Notes: generated from the letters alone by a model not told the origin. DNA of 64,000 bases from an uncultured Collinsella sp. (GCA_900540895.1 UQHV01000008.1:20245-84244), one strand, 5' to 3'. Positions 1 to 8,787 are shown, numbered from the stretch's first letter. Numbers and translations: made by a program.

Positions 1-77
1 CGCTGTCGCCATAAGCGTGTTCCCTCAATCAAAACATGCCGTCCAAGTCCAAACCCTTCTACGTAAACGGAGTAACC

Positions 78-989
78 ATGTCCCACAACACCCTGCCGAC
101 CGTTGCCGAGCTTTCGGGCGAGATGCGCGAGCGCTTGGCCAAGGTCAAGTACGTCTTTACCGACCTGGATGCCACGATGCTCGCACCCGGCTCGTGCGTG
201 CTACGCGACAACGACGGCAACCCCTCGACCAAACTCGTCGAGGCCGTCGTGGCGCTCGCTCGCGCTGGTATTCAGGTGGTTCCCACCTCGGGCCGCAACC
301 GTACCATGATCCACGAGGACGCGCGCGTGCTCGGTCTCAACTCCTACATCGGCGAGATGGGCGGCCTGGTCATGTACGACCTCAAAGCCAACGATTGGGA
401 GTATCTGACCGGCGACATGCCCTACGACTCCTCTTGCGGCCTCACGCCGCACCAGGTGATCGAGCAGACCGGCGTGTGCGAGAAGATCCTCGCCCGCTGG
501 CCGCACAAGATCGAGTATCACAACGACATGTCGACCGGCTACAAATACCGTGAGGTCACCGTCGGCATGCGCGGCGATGTGCCCGACGATGAGGTTCAGG
601 CCATCCTGGACGAGGCCGGCTGCGGTCTGATCTGGGCTTGCAACGGCCATCTGACTCACCTGTCCAAGCCGACGACGCTCGAGCTCGATCGCGTCGAGGA
701 CGGTCGCGCATTCAACATCAACCCCGCGGGTCTCAACAAGGGCGTTGCCATCGCGCGCTTCTGCGAGCACCTGGGGATCGAGCGCGAGGAGACGCTCGCG
801 CTCGGCGATTCCGAGTCCGACTTCTACATGGCCGATCACGTGGGCACGTTCTGCCTGGTCGAGAATGGCCTGACGAGCGCCGGCGCGCCCGAGTTCCTGG
901 CTGCTTGCGAGAACGCTTTCGTTACGCGCGGCAAAATTGTCGACGGTTGGGCGGCGACGGCAGAGCTGCTGGTCGCGGCGCGTTCGTAG
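78..989 (+). CDS. HAD-superfamily (Cof/IIB-like) hydrolase
   Basis: Predicted cytoplasmic phosphatase of about 303 residues; substrate unknown. The N-terminal HAD motif I reads FTDLDATML (nucleophile Asp in DLD), followed by the motif II segment VPTSGRNR. The C-terminal motif IV reads LGDSESDFYMAD, preceded by the NKGVAIARF segment typical of Cof-type sugar-phosphate phosphatases. I chose the ATG at 78 because GGAG lies 5 bases upstream. An in-frame ATG at 36 would add 14 residues with no ribosome site. The gene sits just upstream of murI with a 50-base gap, so co-transcription is possible but not shown. The family assignment is firm, the substrate is not. Confidence 0.85.
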   Translation: MSHNTLPTVAELSGEMRERLAKVKYVFTDLDATMLAPGSCVLRDNDGNPSTKLVEAVVALARAGIQVVPTSGRNRTMIHEDARVLGLNSYIGEMGGLVMYDLKANDWEYLTGDMPYDSSCGLTPHQVIEQTGVCEKILARWPHKIEYHNDMSTGYKYREVTVGMRGDVPDDEVQAILDEAGCGLIWACNGHLTHLSKPTTLELDRVEDGRAFNINPAGLNKGVAIARFCEHLGIEREETLALGDSESDFYMADHVGTFCLVENGLTSAGAPEFLAACENAFVTRGKIVDGWAATAELLVAARS

Positions 990-1040
990 CGCGGCGTCGC
1001 CGCACTTGGACATGTCTTTTCGAGAGAGACTGGTGAGGTA

Positions 1041-1925
1041 ATGTCCGATATCGAGAATCCGGCAGGCGACACGCGCCCGATTGGCGTGTTCGATTCTGGT
1101 TTGGGCGGTCTGACGGTTGCGCGCGCGATTGCGACGGCGCTGCCGCACGAGTCCGTCTACTACTTTGGCGACACCAAGCGCTGCCCCTACGGCACCCGCA
1201 CCGAGGATGAGGTGCGCTCGTTTGCGTTGCAGGCGGGCCGTTGGCTGTCGAAGCACGACGTCAAGATTATGGTCATCGCCTGCAACACGGCGACCGCTGC
1301 GGCCTTGCGTTTGGCCCAGCAGGTGCTCGACGTTCCCGTGATCGGCGTGATCGCGCCGGGTGCCCGTGCAGCAATCAACAGCACGCGTACGCGTCGCGTG
1401 GGCGTGCTCGCTACCAACCTCACTATTCGCTCGGGCGCCTACACGCGCGCCATTCAGGATCTAGATGCCGGCGTCGATGTATACGGCTGTCCTGCCTCGA
1501 GCTTTGTCGAGGTTGTCGAACACGAGCTCGCCTCGGGCGCACATCTGCAGGAACAGTGGCTTGAGAACGAGGACATCTTCGATACGCCTGCCGTGCGTGC
1601 GCTGGTGGGTGCCACGGTTGAGCCGCTGCGCGACCACGGTATCGATACCGTGGTGCTCGGCTGTACGCATTTCCCGCTGTTGGTGGGACCTATCCGGCAT
1701 GCGCTGGGGCCTGGGGTGCGCGTCGTGAGTTCCGCCGAGGAGACCACACGCGAGCTGACCGATATCCTCACGCGCCGCGAGCAGCTGGCGGGCGACGCCG
1801 CCGAGCCGCAGCATCGTTTTGCCACGACGGCCGATAACATTGCCGAGTTTGCGGTGGCGGGCAGCTTTATCTTTGGTCAGCCGCTCAAGAGCATCGAACA
1901 TATCGATATCGATGAGCTGAAATAG
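1041..1925 (+). CDS. murI: Glutamate racemase
   Basis: Cytoplasmic, PLP-independent racemase that makes D-glutamate for peptidoglycan. The 294 residues match the usual length of about 265-290. Hallmarks are GVFDSGLGGLTV at the N-terminus, the first catalytic cysteine in IACNTATAA, and the second in VLGCTHFPLL. Both cysteines are present, so the enzyme should be active. The start has GAGG just upstream. It is followed 54 bases later by rph, then rdgB and dtd, the murI-rph-rdgB order common in Gram-positive bacteria, which suggests one housekeeping operon. Confidence 0.96.
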   Translation: MSDIENPAGDTRPIGVFDSGLGGLTVARAIATALPHESVYYFGDTKRCPYGTRTEDEVRSFALQAGRWLSKHDVKIMVIACNTATAAALRLAQQVLDVPVIGVIAPGARAAINSTRTRRVGVLATNLTIRSGAYTRAIQDLDAGVDVYGCPASSFVEVVEHELASGAHLQEQWLENEDIFDTPAVRALVGATVEPLRDHGIDTVVLGCTHFPLLVGPIRHALGPGVRVVSSAEETTRELTDILTRREQLAGDAAEPQHRFATTADNIAEFAVAGSFIFGQPLKSIEHIDIDELK

Positions 1926-1979
1926 ATGTAAGGCAGCCGCCAAAGCCTTCGCCACATATTTTGCCGAAAGGATATTTCT

Positions 1980-2705
1980 ATGGAGTACATGCAGGTCAAC
2001 CGCGCCAACGGCCGCGCCGCCAACGAGTTGCGCCCCGTTAAGCTCACCCGTGGCGTCATGAAGCACGCCCACGGCTCGTGTTTGGCCGAGTTCGGTGACA
2101 CGCGCGTGCTGTGCGCCGCCACTATCGAGGAGGGCGTGCCGGGCTGGCGAAAGGGAGCTAAGGCCGGCTGGGTGACCGCGGAATACGCCATGCTGCCGGC
2201 GTCGACCGGCAAGCGCTGCAAGCGCGAGCACGCCAACCGCAAGGGTCGCTCCATGGAGATCGAGCGCCTCATTGGCCGCAGCCTGCGTACCGTCGTCAAC
2301 ATGAAGGCGCTCGGCGAGTACACCGTCACCGTCGACTGCGATGTGATTCAGGCCGATGGCGGCACGCGTACAGCGAGCATCACCGGCGCCTGGGTGGCGC
2401 TGCACGACGCCCTCGCCATGTGGGTCGAGGCGGGCAAGATCGAGCGCATCCCGCTTACCGGCCAGGTGGCTGCCATCTCTATGGGCGTTGTCGACGGCAA
2501 TACGCTGCTTGACCTCGATTATTCCGAGGACAGTCATGCCGAGGTCGACATGAACCTCGTCGCCACCGATACCGGTGAGATGATCGAGCTCCAGGGCACC
2601 GGCGAGCAGGCGCCCTTCGACCGCAAACGCCTCAACGCCCTGCTTGACCTGGGTGACAAGGGTGTCGCCGAGCTCATCGAGCTTCAGCGCCAAGCCATCG
2701 CCTAA
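1980..2705 (+). CDS. rph: Ribonuclease PH
   Basis: Phosphorolytic 3'-5' exoribonuclease that trims tRNA 3' ends; 241 residues, normal length. Family signatures include [19 protein letters not shown] near the N-terminus, [17 protein letters not shown] and the [14 protein letters not shown] segment, and [19 protein letters not shown], which carries substrate-contacting residues. GAAAGGA lies 7 bases before the ATG. An internal ATG three codons in is an alternative start. Placed between murI and rdgB; a small palindrome begins at its stop codon. Confidence 0.96.
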   Translation: MEYMQVNRANGRAANELRPVKLTRGVMKHAHGSCLAEFGDTRVLCAATIEEGVPGWRKGAKAGWVTAEYAMLPASTGKRCKREHANRKGRSMEIERLIGRSLRTVVNMKALGEYTVTVDCDVIQADGGTRTASITGAWVALHDALAMWVEAGKIERIPLTGQVAAISMGVVDGNTLLDLDYSEDSHAEVDMNLVATDTGEMIELQGTGEQAPFDRKRLNALLDLGDKGVAELIELQRQAIA

Positions 2706-2740
2706 CCTGCCAAAAAGGGACAGGTTTATTTTGGTAGGTT
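2704..2740. repeat. REP-like palindrome, AACCTGCC family (copy 1)
   Basis: Imperfect inverted repeat: AACCTGCCAAAA on the left, TTTTGGTAGGTT on the right, with GGGACAGG in the loop. It begins at the rph stop codon. A related palindrome lies at 45336-45371. The loop word GGGACAGG recurs in other intergenic palindromes of this window. It may also act as an RNA hairpin at the end of rph. Confidence 0.65.
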
Positions 2741-2846
2741 TTATCTGCTGAAATGCTGCGTTGAAAGGTCCGATCGCCTGAGAGGGGAGAGGTCAAGTGC
2801 CCAAACGCCCCTCACGCGGCTTGCTATAGAGACAAGGAGGCCAGTC

Positions 2847-3488
2847 ATGGCACTTGAGAAGATTGACATCGACACCCTCGACCCGGCGGCGACCATCGTC
2901 GTGGCAACGGGCAACGCCCATAAGCTCACCGAGATCGAGGCCATTTTGGGCAAGGTCATGCCCGAGGTGCGCTTTGTGGCGCTCGGCCAGCTGGGTGATT
3001 TTGAGGATCCCGAGGAAAACGGCACGACGTTTTTGGAGAACGCCATCATCAAGGCCCAAGCCGCGGTTGAGGAGACGGGCCTTATGGCCATTGCCGACGA
3101 TTCGGGCTTGGTCGTCGACGCGCTGGACGGTGAGCCCGGTGTGTATAGCGCGCGCTATGCGGGCGTGCACGGCGACGATGCCGCCAACAACGCCAAGCTT
3201 CTCGTTAACCTGGAAGGCGTGGCAGATGAGGACCGCACCGCGCGCTTTATGAGCGTCGTCGCGCTCATCGACACGGACGGTCTGGTTACCTATGGCGAGG
3301 GCGCCTGCGAGGGCGTTATCGCGCACGAGGGCCGCGGCGACCATGGTTTTGGCTATGACCCGCTGTTCCTGCCGGTCGACACGCCGGGCAAGACCATGGC
3401 CGAGCTCACGGCGGATGAGAAGAACGCCATCAGCCATCGATTCCATGCGCTCGAGCATCTGTCCGCCAAACTGACGGGCGAGGAGTAG
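2847..3488 (+). CDS. rdgB: XTP/dITP pyrophosphatase (RdgB/HAM1 family)
   Basis: Hydrolyses non-canonical purine triphosphates (XTP, dITP, ITP) to monophosphates and so cleans the nucleotide pool. The 213 residues show the family motifs: VVATGNAHKLTEIEAIL at the start, ENAIIKAQAA with the Lys/Glu active-site residues, IADDSGLVVDALDGEPGVYSAR, and the C-terminal GHGFGYDP-like HGFGYDPLFLP. AAGGAGG sits 6 bases before the ATG. Only three bases separate its stop from dtd, so the two quality-control enzymes are probably co-translated. Confidence 0.95.
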   Translation: MALEKIDIDTLDPAATIVVATGNAHKLTEIEAILGKVMPEVRFVALGQLGDFEDPEENGTTFLENAIIKAQAAVEETGLMAIADDSGLVVDALDGEPGVYSARYAGVHGDDAANNAKLLVNLEGVADEDRTARFMSVVALIDTDGLVTYGEGACEGVIAHEGRGDHGFGYDPLFLPVDTPGKTMAELTADEKNAISHRFHALEHLSAKLTGEE

Positions 3489-3491
3489 GCC

Positions 3492-3938
3492 GTGCGCGCG
3501 GTGGTGCAGCGCGTACTCAACGCCGGCGTGACGGTCGACGGCGAGTGCGTGGGTCGCATTGGACGCGGCTACCTGGTGCTGCTGGGTGTGGGCCATGGCG
3601 ACACGCGCGCCGAGGCCGACAAGCTGTGGGGCAAGCTCCGCGGCCTGCGCATCAACGAGGACGAGAACGGCAAGACCAACTTGGCACTTGCCGATGTCGA
3701 CGGCGAGGTACTCGTGGTGTCGCAGTTCACGCTGTTCGCCGACTGCCGCCACGGTCGCCGTCCGTCGTTTACGGATGCCGGCGCACCCGATGTTGCCAAC
3801 GAGCTCTACGAGTACTTCCTGACGCTGGTGCGCGAGGACGTTGAGCATGTGGCGCACGGTATCTTTGGCGCCGACATGAAGGTCGACCTGGTCAACGACG
3901 GCCCATTCACCATCGTCTTGGACACCGACAACCTTTAG
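3492..3938 (+). CDS. dtd: D-aminoacyl-tRNA deacylase
   Basis: Removes D-amino acids mischarged onto tRNA. The 148 residues are full length, and the protein begins [17 protein letters not shown], which is typical of DTD. Other family features are the [18 protein letters not shown] segment (the SQFTL motif) and the VNDGPFT gateway motif (usually NxGPxT) near the C-terminus. Translation starts at GTG, 3 bases after the rdgB stop. This start is supported by the family N-terminus and the tight spacing. Confidence 0.95.
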   Translation: MRAVVQRVLNAGVTVDGECVGRIGRGYLVLLGVGHGDTRAEADKLWGKLRGLRINEDENGKTNLALADVDGEVLVVSQFTLFADCRHGRRPSFTDAGAPDVANELYEYFLTLVREDVEHVAHGIFGADMKVDLVNDGPFTIVLDTDNL

Positions 3939-3966
3939 GTTACGCGGTTTTACCAAACCGCGTAAC
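3939..3966 (+). terminator. 12-bp perfect hairpin after dtd
   Basis: GTTACGCGGTTT and AAACCGCGTAAC form a perfect 12-bp stem with a 4-base loop directly after the dtd stop codon. There is no strong T-run after it, so it may be a weak terminator, an RNA-stabilising hairpin or a bidirectional element. Confidence 0.5.
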
Positions 3967-3990
3967 AACTGGTCATGCGAGGTTGTCGTC

Positions 3991-4028
3991 TGGTACGTAT
4001 TTGGGACGGGGCTTATTTAGCTACTTGC
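3991..4028. repeat. Partial copy of the ATTTGGGACGGGGC element
   Basis: The 16 bases at 3999-4014 (ATTTGGGACGGGGCTT) recur inside the large palindrome at 45186-45275. Here only one arm plus a TTAGCTACTTGCG-like flank is present. It lies immediately upstream of the probable veg promoter. Confidence 0.45.
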
Positions 4029-4054
4029 GTATGGCGGCAGCAGGGTGCTATAGT
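4025..4054 (+). promoter_or_regulatory. Probable sigma-A promoter for veg-ispE
   Basis: TTGCGT (-35, 4025-4030), an 18-base spacer and TATAGT (-10, 4049-4054) lie about 70 bases upstream of the veg start. The -10 is near consensus, the -35 only moderate. Confidence 0.5.
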
Positions 4055-4121
4055 ATTAGAGTTTTGTCTATCTTAGGGGTATTATCCCCTTTTTGAATTG
4101 CACCTTCTGGAGGCCCTGTTC

Positions 4122-4418
4122 ATGGAAGAGATGGAAGTCAATCACGTCGACGACATCCACGAGAAGCTGACCGATATGGTGGGCGATCGCGTCAAGGTTA
4201 AGGCCAACATGGGCCGTACCCGCGTCGTCGAGCGCATGGGCACCATCAAGAGCGTCCACCCGGCCGTCTTCATTGTCGAGGTTGACGAGCGTCGCGGCCG
4301 CAAGTCGCGTCAGTCCTACCAGTACATCGATGTCCTCACCGGCCAGGTCGAGCTGTTCGATCCCGAGAGCGGCGAGCATATCTTTACCCCGCTCGGCAAT
4401 CAGCTCGAGGAGCATTAA
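4122..4418 (+). CDS. veg: Veg family protein
   Basis: Small 98-residue protein with an SH3-like/KOW-type Veg fold (DUF1021). The family in Bacillus influences biofilm formation and spore outgrowth; its biochemical role is unclear. Visible features are GDRVKVKANMGRTRVVERMG, HPAVFIVEVDE and the RQSYQYIDVLTGQVEL segment. I take the ATG at 4122 because TGGAGG lies 8 bases upstream; a TTG further upstream is less likely. The gene ends 2 bases before ispE, the veg-ispE pairing also known in Bacillus. Confidence 0.85.
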   Translation: MEEMEVNHVDDIHEKLTDMVGDRVKVKANMGRTRVVERMGTIKSVHPAVFIVEVDERRGRKSRQSYQYIDVLTGQVELFDPESGEHIFTPLGNQLEEH

Positions 4419-4420
4419 CG

Positions 4421-5317
4421 GTGACCGATTGGTCCCTGACTCTTTCCGCGCCGGCAAAGATCAACCTCTACCTGGGGGTTCATACCGAGCGCGATGACCG
4501 CGGCTACCACAGGGTCGATTCCCTGATAGCGGCCGTCGGTCTTTCCGATACCGTGACGGTCACGCCGTCGCAGGCGCTGACCGTCCAGACGGTTCCAGCA
4601 TCAGATTTTCCCATGCAAAAGAATACGGCGTATCGGGCTGCGGTTGCTATGGCCGAGCATTATGGTCGCGAGGCAAACATCTGCGTGACGATTGAGAAGC
4701 GCATTCCATTGTGCGCCGGCTTGGGCGGCCCCTCGACGGATGCGGCCGCGGTCATTGTCGCCTTGGCAGAGCTCTGGGGCATTGATCGCACCGACCCAGC
4801 GCTCGACGATATTGCGCGGGGCATTGGTGCTGACGTCCCGTTCTTTTTGCACGCGAGTCCTGCGTTCTACGTAGGTGGGGGAGACGTGCTGGCAACTGAG
4901 TACCCCGCGCTGCCCGCGACGCCCGTCGTGCTGGTCAAGCCGCGCGAGGCAAGCGTTTCGACAATTGAAGCCTATCGACGTTTTGACGAGGCCCCGGTGC
5001 CTGCGGACAAGCCCGGCGCGATAGCTTCTGCCTTGCGTGCTGGTGATGCCGAGACGGCATATGCACTCATCCATAACAACCTTGGTGTCATTTCCGCACA
5101 GATAGAGTCGCAGATTCAAACGGTCCTCGACTGGCTGCGTAAACAGGACGGAACCGTTGCTGTAGATGTGTGCGGATCGGGTGCCTGCTCGTTTGCCATT
5201 TGCGACACCGCTGCCACGGCCGAAAGGCTTGCCGATGCTGCCCAGCAAAATGGCTGGTGGGTCTGCGCGACTGAGCTTATTCCCAACACGGTTCAAATCG
5301 ACGCGCCAAAGAAATAA
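4421..5317 (+). CDS. ispE: 4-diphosphocytidyl-2-C-methyl-D-erythritol kinase
   Basis: GHMP-family kinase of the MEP isoprenoid pathway; it phosphorylates CDP-ME with ATP. The 298 residues begin with the SAPAKINLYLGV motif. The glycine-rich GHMP ATP loop reads CAGLGGPSTDAAAVIVAL, and a C-terminal GHMP segment with DVCGSGACSFAI follows. It starts at GTG two bases after veg, so translation is probably coupled. Other MEP genes in the window are ispD and ispF at 25-26 kb. Base usage in its second half is slightly less GC-rich than its neighbours. Confidence 0.94.
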   Translation: MTDWSLTLSAPAKINLYLGVHTERDDRGYHRVDSLIAAVGLSDTVTVTPSQALTVQTVPASDFPMQKNTAYRAAVAMAEHYGREANICVTIEKRIPLCAGLGGPSTDAAAVIVALAELWGIDRTDPALDDIARGIGADVPFFLHASPAFYVGGGDVLATEYPALPATPVVLVKPREASVSTIEAYRRFDEAPVPADKPGAIASALRAGDAETAYALIHNNLGVISAQIESQIQTVLDWLRKQDGTVAVDVCGSGACSFAICDTAATAERLADAAQQNGWWVCATELIPNTVQIDAPKK

Positions 5318-5366
5318 AAATTTCTCTAGCACGCGGCGAAAATCTTTGTTACTATAGTCGAGCTAA

Positions 5367-5443
5367 CGGGTTGTGGCTCAGTTTGGTAGAGCACTGCGTT
5401 CGGGACGCAGGGGTCGCTGGTTCAAATCCAGTCAACCCGACCA
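5367..5443 (+). tRNA. tRNA-Pro (CGG)
   Basis: Full cloverleaf: acceptor CGGGTTG pairs with CAACCCG, the anticodon loop TTCGGGA carries CGG, and the T-arm contains GGTTCAAATCC. The 3' CCA is encoded. A strong terminator follows at 5454. Confidence 0.96.
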
Positions 5444-5453
5444 GAGCATGAGG

Positions 5454-5482
5454 AGGGACCGCTTCTTGCGGTCCCTTTTTTT
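5454..5482 (+). terminator. Rho-independent terminator of tRNA-Pro
   Basis: AGGGACCGC / GCGGTCCCT form a 9-bp stem with a 5-base loop, followed by a run of seven T. Confidence 0.9.
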
Positions 5483-5555
5483 AGCTAGTGTTGTGATACC
5501 GCGATACCCGCGGTATACTCATTCGAGCTTGTCTCGCTGTATTGTGGAGGTCTAC

Positions 5556-5831
5556 ATGTTTGGACTGAGGGCTCCTGAGCTCATCATTATTCTCGTCGTT
5601 GTCCTGATTATCTTCGGGCCCAAGAACCTGCCGAAGCTCGGCAAGTCCCTCGGCTCTACCGTCAAGAATATCCGTGAGGGTATGGAGGGCGACGATAAGG
5701 CCGAGACCAAGCAGGCCGAGGAGGTCGTGGTCGAGCAGTCCGAGGAGGACAAGGAGATCGCTGAGCTCGAGGCCAAGCTCGCTGCTGCCAAGAAGAAGCA
5801 GGCAGAGGACAGCGACGCGGACGCAGAGTAG
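5556..5831 (+). CDS. tatA: Sec-independent protein translocase protein TatA
   Basis: Pore-forming component of the twin-arginine translocase; 91 residues. It has one N-terminal membrane helix (roughly residues 8-23, ELIIILVVVLIIFGP) with the FGPKNLPKLGKSLG hinge typical of TatA/E. An amphipathic helix follows, then a long acidic, Lys/Glu-rich tail predicted to be coiled or disordered. GTGGAGG lies 5 bases before the ATG at 5556. An open frame continues upstream into tRNA-Pro but is not coding. No tatC is in the window. Confidence 0.9.
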   Translation: MFGLRAPELIIILVVVLIIFGPKNLPKLGKSLGSTVKNIREGMEGDDKAETKQAEEVVVEQSEEDKEIAELEAKLAAAKKKQAEDSDADAE

Positions 5832-5856
5832 TCCCATCCCTTTGGGGTGAGCACCT

Positions 5857-5889
5857 GACCGGCTTGCCCGCAGGCTAGCCGGTCTTTTT
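5857..5889 (+). terminator. Terminator after tatA
   Basis: GACCGGC and GCCGGTC form the outer stem around an imperfect inner stem, followed by TTTTTC. Confidence 0.8.
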
Positions 5890-5937
5890 CGTTTTGTTGA
5901 CAGTTGATTGTTTGATCAGAGTTGGGGAGATATCCGT

Positions 5938-6408
5938 ATGGACGCAAGCCAGATCGTACTGACCGCTGAGGGCCGCCAGAAGCTCGTCGAGGAGCTCGCT
6001 TGGCGTGAGGGCGATTACGCCAAGGAGATCGTCGAGGACATCAAGGAAGCCCGCGCGTTCGGCGACCTTTCGGAGAACTCCGAGTACGACGCCGCTAAGG
6101 ACAAGCAGGCCCAGAACGCCGCTCGTATTGCCGAGATCCAGGCCATCCTCGCCAACGCTCAGGTTGCTGCCACCACGGGCGACCTGACCGTCTCCATCGG
6201 TTCCACCGTTTCGCTGATTGATCCCAACGGCGAGGTCATGGAAGTCACGCTCGTCGGTACCACCGAGACCAACTCGCTCGAGCACAAGATTTCCAACGAG
6301 TCTCCGGTCGGTCACGCCATCATTGGTCACGGCGAGGGCGACTCCGTCGAGGTCGTTACGCCTTCCGGCAAGACTCGCGTCTACACCATCGCCAAGATCG
6401 CACGCTAG
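5938..6408 (+). CDS. greA: Transcription elongation factor GreA
   Basis: Binds the RNA polymerase secondary channel and stimulates cleavage of backtracked transcripts. The 156 residues show the N-terminal coiled coil with the tip motif AFGDLSENSEYDAAK, whose acidic residues coordinate the catalytic metal. The C-terminal FKBP-like domain includes VSLIDPNGEVMEVTLVG and ISNESPVGHAIIGH. The ATG at 5938 follows GGGGAGA. The family N-terminus (ILTxEGxxKL-like) starts shortly after it, which supports this choice. A terminator separates it from lysS. Confidence 0.95.
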   Translation: MDASQIVLTAEGRQKLVEELAWREGDYAKEIVEDIKEARAFGDLSENSEYDAAKDKQAQNAARIAEIQAILANAQVAATTGDLTVSIGSTVSLIDPNGEVMEVTLVGTTETNSLEHKISNESPVGHAIIGHGEGDSVEVVTPSGKTRVYTIAKIAR

Positions 6409-6436
6409 ACCACGGTCCCGCGTAAAGGTATGTTTT

Positions 6437-6470
6437 CGCTCCCTGGGACCGAATCCTGGGGAGCGTTTTA
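6437..6470 (+). terminator. Terminator between greA and lysS
   Basis: CGCTCCC(TGGGA) pairs with (TCCT)GGGGAGCG, followed by TTTTA. Confidence 0.7.
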
Positions 6471-6487
6471 GTTTGAGGAGCTAACTT

Positions 6488-8452
6488 ATGGCAGAGAACC
6501 AGAACGTCGCCGATCAGGCATCGACGCTCAACGACGAGCGCGCCACCCGCCTGGCCAAGCGCGCCGCCCTGTTCGAGGCGGGCCAGAACCCCTATCCCGA
6601 GCACTCTGAGCTTGAGGACTACGTCGCCGATATCGAGGCTAAGTACGCCGAGCTTGCCGATGGCGAGGACACCGAGGACGTCGTGAAGATCGCCGGCCGT
6701 GTGGTCGCCAAGCGCGGTCAGGGCAAGATTATGTTCATCGTCGTGCGCGATGCGACTGCCGAGATTCAGCTGTTCTGCCGCATCAACGACATGGACGAGG
6801 CTGCCTGGAGTACGCTCAAGGCCCTCGACCTGGGCGACATCCTGGGCGTGACCGGCGTGGTCGTGCGTACCCAGCGCGGCCAGCTTTCCGTTGCCCCTAA
6901 GAGCGCGACCCTGCTTGCCAAGGCCGTTCGTCCGCTGCCCGAGAAGTTCCACGGTCTTTCCGATAAGGAGACCCGCTATCGCCAGCGCTATGTCGACCTG
7001 ATCGCCAACGACGACGTTCGCGAGACCTTCCGTAAGCGTTCGCAGATTCTCTCCACCTTCCGTCGCTTTATGGAGTCCGACGGCTACATGGAGGTCGAGA
7101 CCCCCATCCTGCAGACCATCCAGGGCGGCGCTACTGCCAAGCCGTTCATCACTCACTTCAACGCGCTCGATCAGGAGTGCTACCTGCGTATTGCCACCGA
7201 GCTGCACCTCAAGCGCTGCATCGTCGGTGGTTTTGAGCGCGTGTTCGAGATCGGCCGCATCTTCCGTAACGAGGGCATGGACCTCACCCACAACCCCGAG
7301 TTCACTACGATGGAGGCCTACCGTGCCTTCTCCGACCTCGAGGGCATGAAGGCGCTCGCCCAGGGCGTCATTAAGGCGGCCAACAAGGCCATCGGCAACC
7401 CCGAGGTCATCGAGTACCAGGGCCAGACCATCGACCTTTCTGGTGAGTGGGCCAGCCGCCCCATGACCGACATCGTCTCCGACGTGCTCGGCAAGCAGGT
7501 CACCATCGACACGCCGGTCGAGGAGCTTGCTGCCGCCGCGCGCGAGAAGGGCCTGGAGATCAAGCCCGAGTGGACTGCTGGCAAGATCATCGCCGAGATT
7601 TACGATGAGCTGGGCGAGGACACCATCGTCAACCCGACCTTCGTGTGCGATTACCCCATCGAGGTCAGCCCGCTTGCCAAGCGTTTTGAGGACGACCCGC
7701 GCCTGACGCACCGCTTTGAGCTGGTTATTGCCGGCCACGAGTACGCCAACGCGTTCTCCGAGCTCAACGACCCGGTCGACCAGGCCGAGCGCTTTGCCGC
7801 CCAGATGGCCGAGAAGGCCGGCGGCGACGATGAGGCCATGGAGTATGACGAGGACTACGTGCGCGCCCTCGAGTACGGTATGCCTCCCGCGGGCGGCATT
7901 GGCATTGGTATCGACCGCGTGGTCATGCTGCTTACCAACCAGGCTTCTATCCGCGACGTGCTGCTGTTCCCGCACATGAAGCCCGAGAAGGGTTTCCAGT
8001 CCGGTGCCGCTGCCGCCAAGGCTGCCGAGGCCGGCAACGCCGCGAGCCCGTTCGTTAAGTCGCTTAATCCCACGCTCGATTACTCCAAGATCGCCGTTGA
8101 GCCGCTGTTCGAGGAGTTCGTCGACTTCGATACCTTCTCCAAGAGCGATTTCCGCGCTGTGAAGGTCAAGGCATGCGAGGCCGTCAAGAAGTCCAAGAAG
8201 CTGCTGAACTTTACGCTCGACGACGGTACCGGTACCGACCGCACCATCCTCTCCGGTATTCACGCTTATTACGAGCCCGAGGACCTGGTCGGCAAGACCT
8301 TGCTCGCCATCACCAACCTGCCTCCGCGCAAGATGATGGGTATTCCCAGCTGCGGCATGCTGATCAGCGCTGTCCACGAGGAGGAGGGCGAGGAGCGCCT
8401 CAACCTGATCCAGCTCGACGCCTCCATCCCCGCCGGCGCAAAGATGTACTAA
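6488..8452 (+). CDS. lysS: Lysyl-tRNA synthetase, class II, with C-terminal tRNA-binding domain
   Basis: Charges tRNA-Lys. The 654 residues exceed the usual length of about 500 because of an added C-terminal module. Residues 1-150 hold the OB-fold anticodon-binding domain (KIAGRVVAKRGQGKIMFIVV). The class II core follows, with motif 2 (FEIGRIFRNEG...NPEFTTMEAY) and motif 3 (GGIGIGIDRVVMLL). After an Ala-rich linker, residues 537-654 match the Trbp111/EMAP-II-type tRNA-binding OB fold seen at the C-terminus of many MetRS (SDFRAVKVKACEAV, SGIHAYYEPEDLVGK, NLPPRKMMGIPSCGMLISA). GAGGAG precedes the ATG. A strong terminator lies at 8525. Confidence 0.95.
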   Translation: MAENQNVADQASTLNDERATRLAKRAALFEAGQNPYPEHSELEDYVADIEAKYAELADGEDTEDVVKIAGRVVAKRGQGKIMFIVVRDATAEIQLFCRINDMDEAAWSTLKALDLGDILGVTGVVVRTQRGQLSVAPKSATLLAKAVRPLPEKFHGLSDKETRYRQRYVDLIANDDVRETFRKRSQILSTFRRFMESDGYMEVETPILQTIQGGATAKPFITHFNALDQECYLRIATELHLKRCIVGGFERVFEIGRIFRNEGMDLTHNPEFTTMEAYRAFSDLEGMKALAQGVIKAANKAIGNPEVIEYQGQTIDLSGEWASRPMTDIVSDVLGKQVTIDTPVEELAAAAREKGLEIKPEWTAGKIIAEIYDELGEDTIVNPTFVCDYPIEVSPLAKRFEDDPRLTHRFELVIAGHEYANAFSELNDPVDQAERFAAQMAEKAGGDDEAMEYDEDYVRALEYGMPPAGGIGIGIDRVVMLLTNQASIRDVLLFPHMKPEKGFQSGAAAAKAAEAGNAASPFVKSLNPTLDYSKIAVEPLFEEFVDFDTFSKSDFRAVKVKACEAVKKSKKLLNFTLDDGTGTDRTILSGIHAYYEPEDLVGKTLLAITNLPPRKMMGIPSCGMLISAVHEEEGEERLNLIQLDASIPAGAKMY

Positions 8453-8787
8453 TTGGTTCCGCCGTTCTACCGAACGGCGGACCAGCCGACGCTGCGCGAC
8501 GCCCAGGGCGACAATTTGTCATTCAAAAGGCAAGGCATGACCAGAAGGTCTATGCCTTGCCTTTTTCATGCCAACTTGTTCGCCCTGGACGTCGCTCGCT
8601 GTCCGTCCTCTATCTGCGGCGTTGACTTGGTTGACACTTAGAACATCGATGTAGTCATTGGGGACGTTCTTAAACGACTACCCAACGGCTATTGTGCACA
8701 TGGCTCGCATGACAGCCGTCTCTTTTATGTTTCCTTTAGCCGTTGCTGCCTAGGATGGGGGTTAGTCGGTAGGAAGGGAGCGTCTAT
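8453..8787. other. Gene-free stretch between lysS and the exporter
   Basis: No convincing gene. It holds a perfect hairpin directly after lysS (CCGCCGTTC TAC GAACGGCGG-like, about 8459-8481), the lysS terminator at 8525-8566, and roughly 150 bases of leader before the exporter gene. Confidence 0.6.
8525..8566 (+). terminator. Terminator of lysS
   Basis: AAAAGGCAAGGCAT and ATGCCTTGCCTTTTT form a long, nearly perfect stem with a 13-base loop and a closing T-run. Confidence 0.88.

Noticed and set aside
201..1256. Long minus-strand reading frame over the HAD and murI genes
   Set aside because: It is a shadow of the plus-strand genes, caused by GC-rich codon bias. It has no family features.
5373..5555. 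N-terminal extension of TatA across tRNA-Pro
   Set aside because: The frame is open only by chance; it overlaps a tRNA and its terminator. The ATG at 5556 has a ribosome site and gives the normal TatA start.
8459..8481. Terminator directly after lysS
   Set aside because: The stem is perfect but no T-run follows; the hairpin at 8525 is a better terminator.
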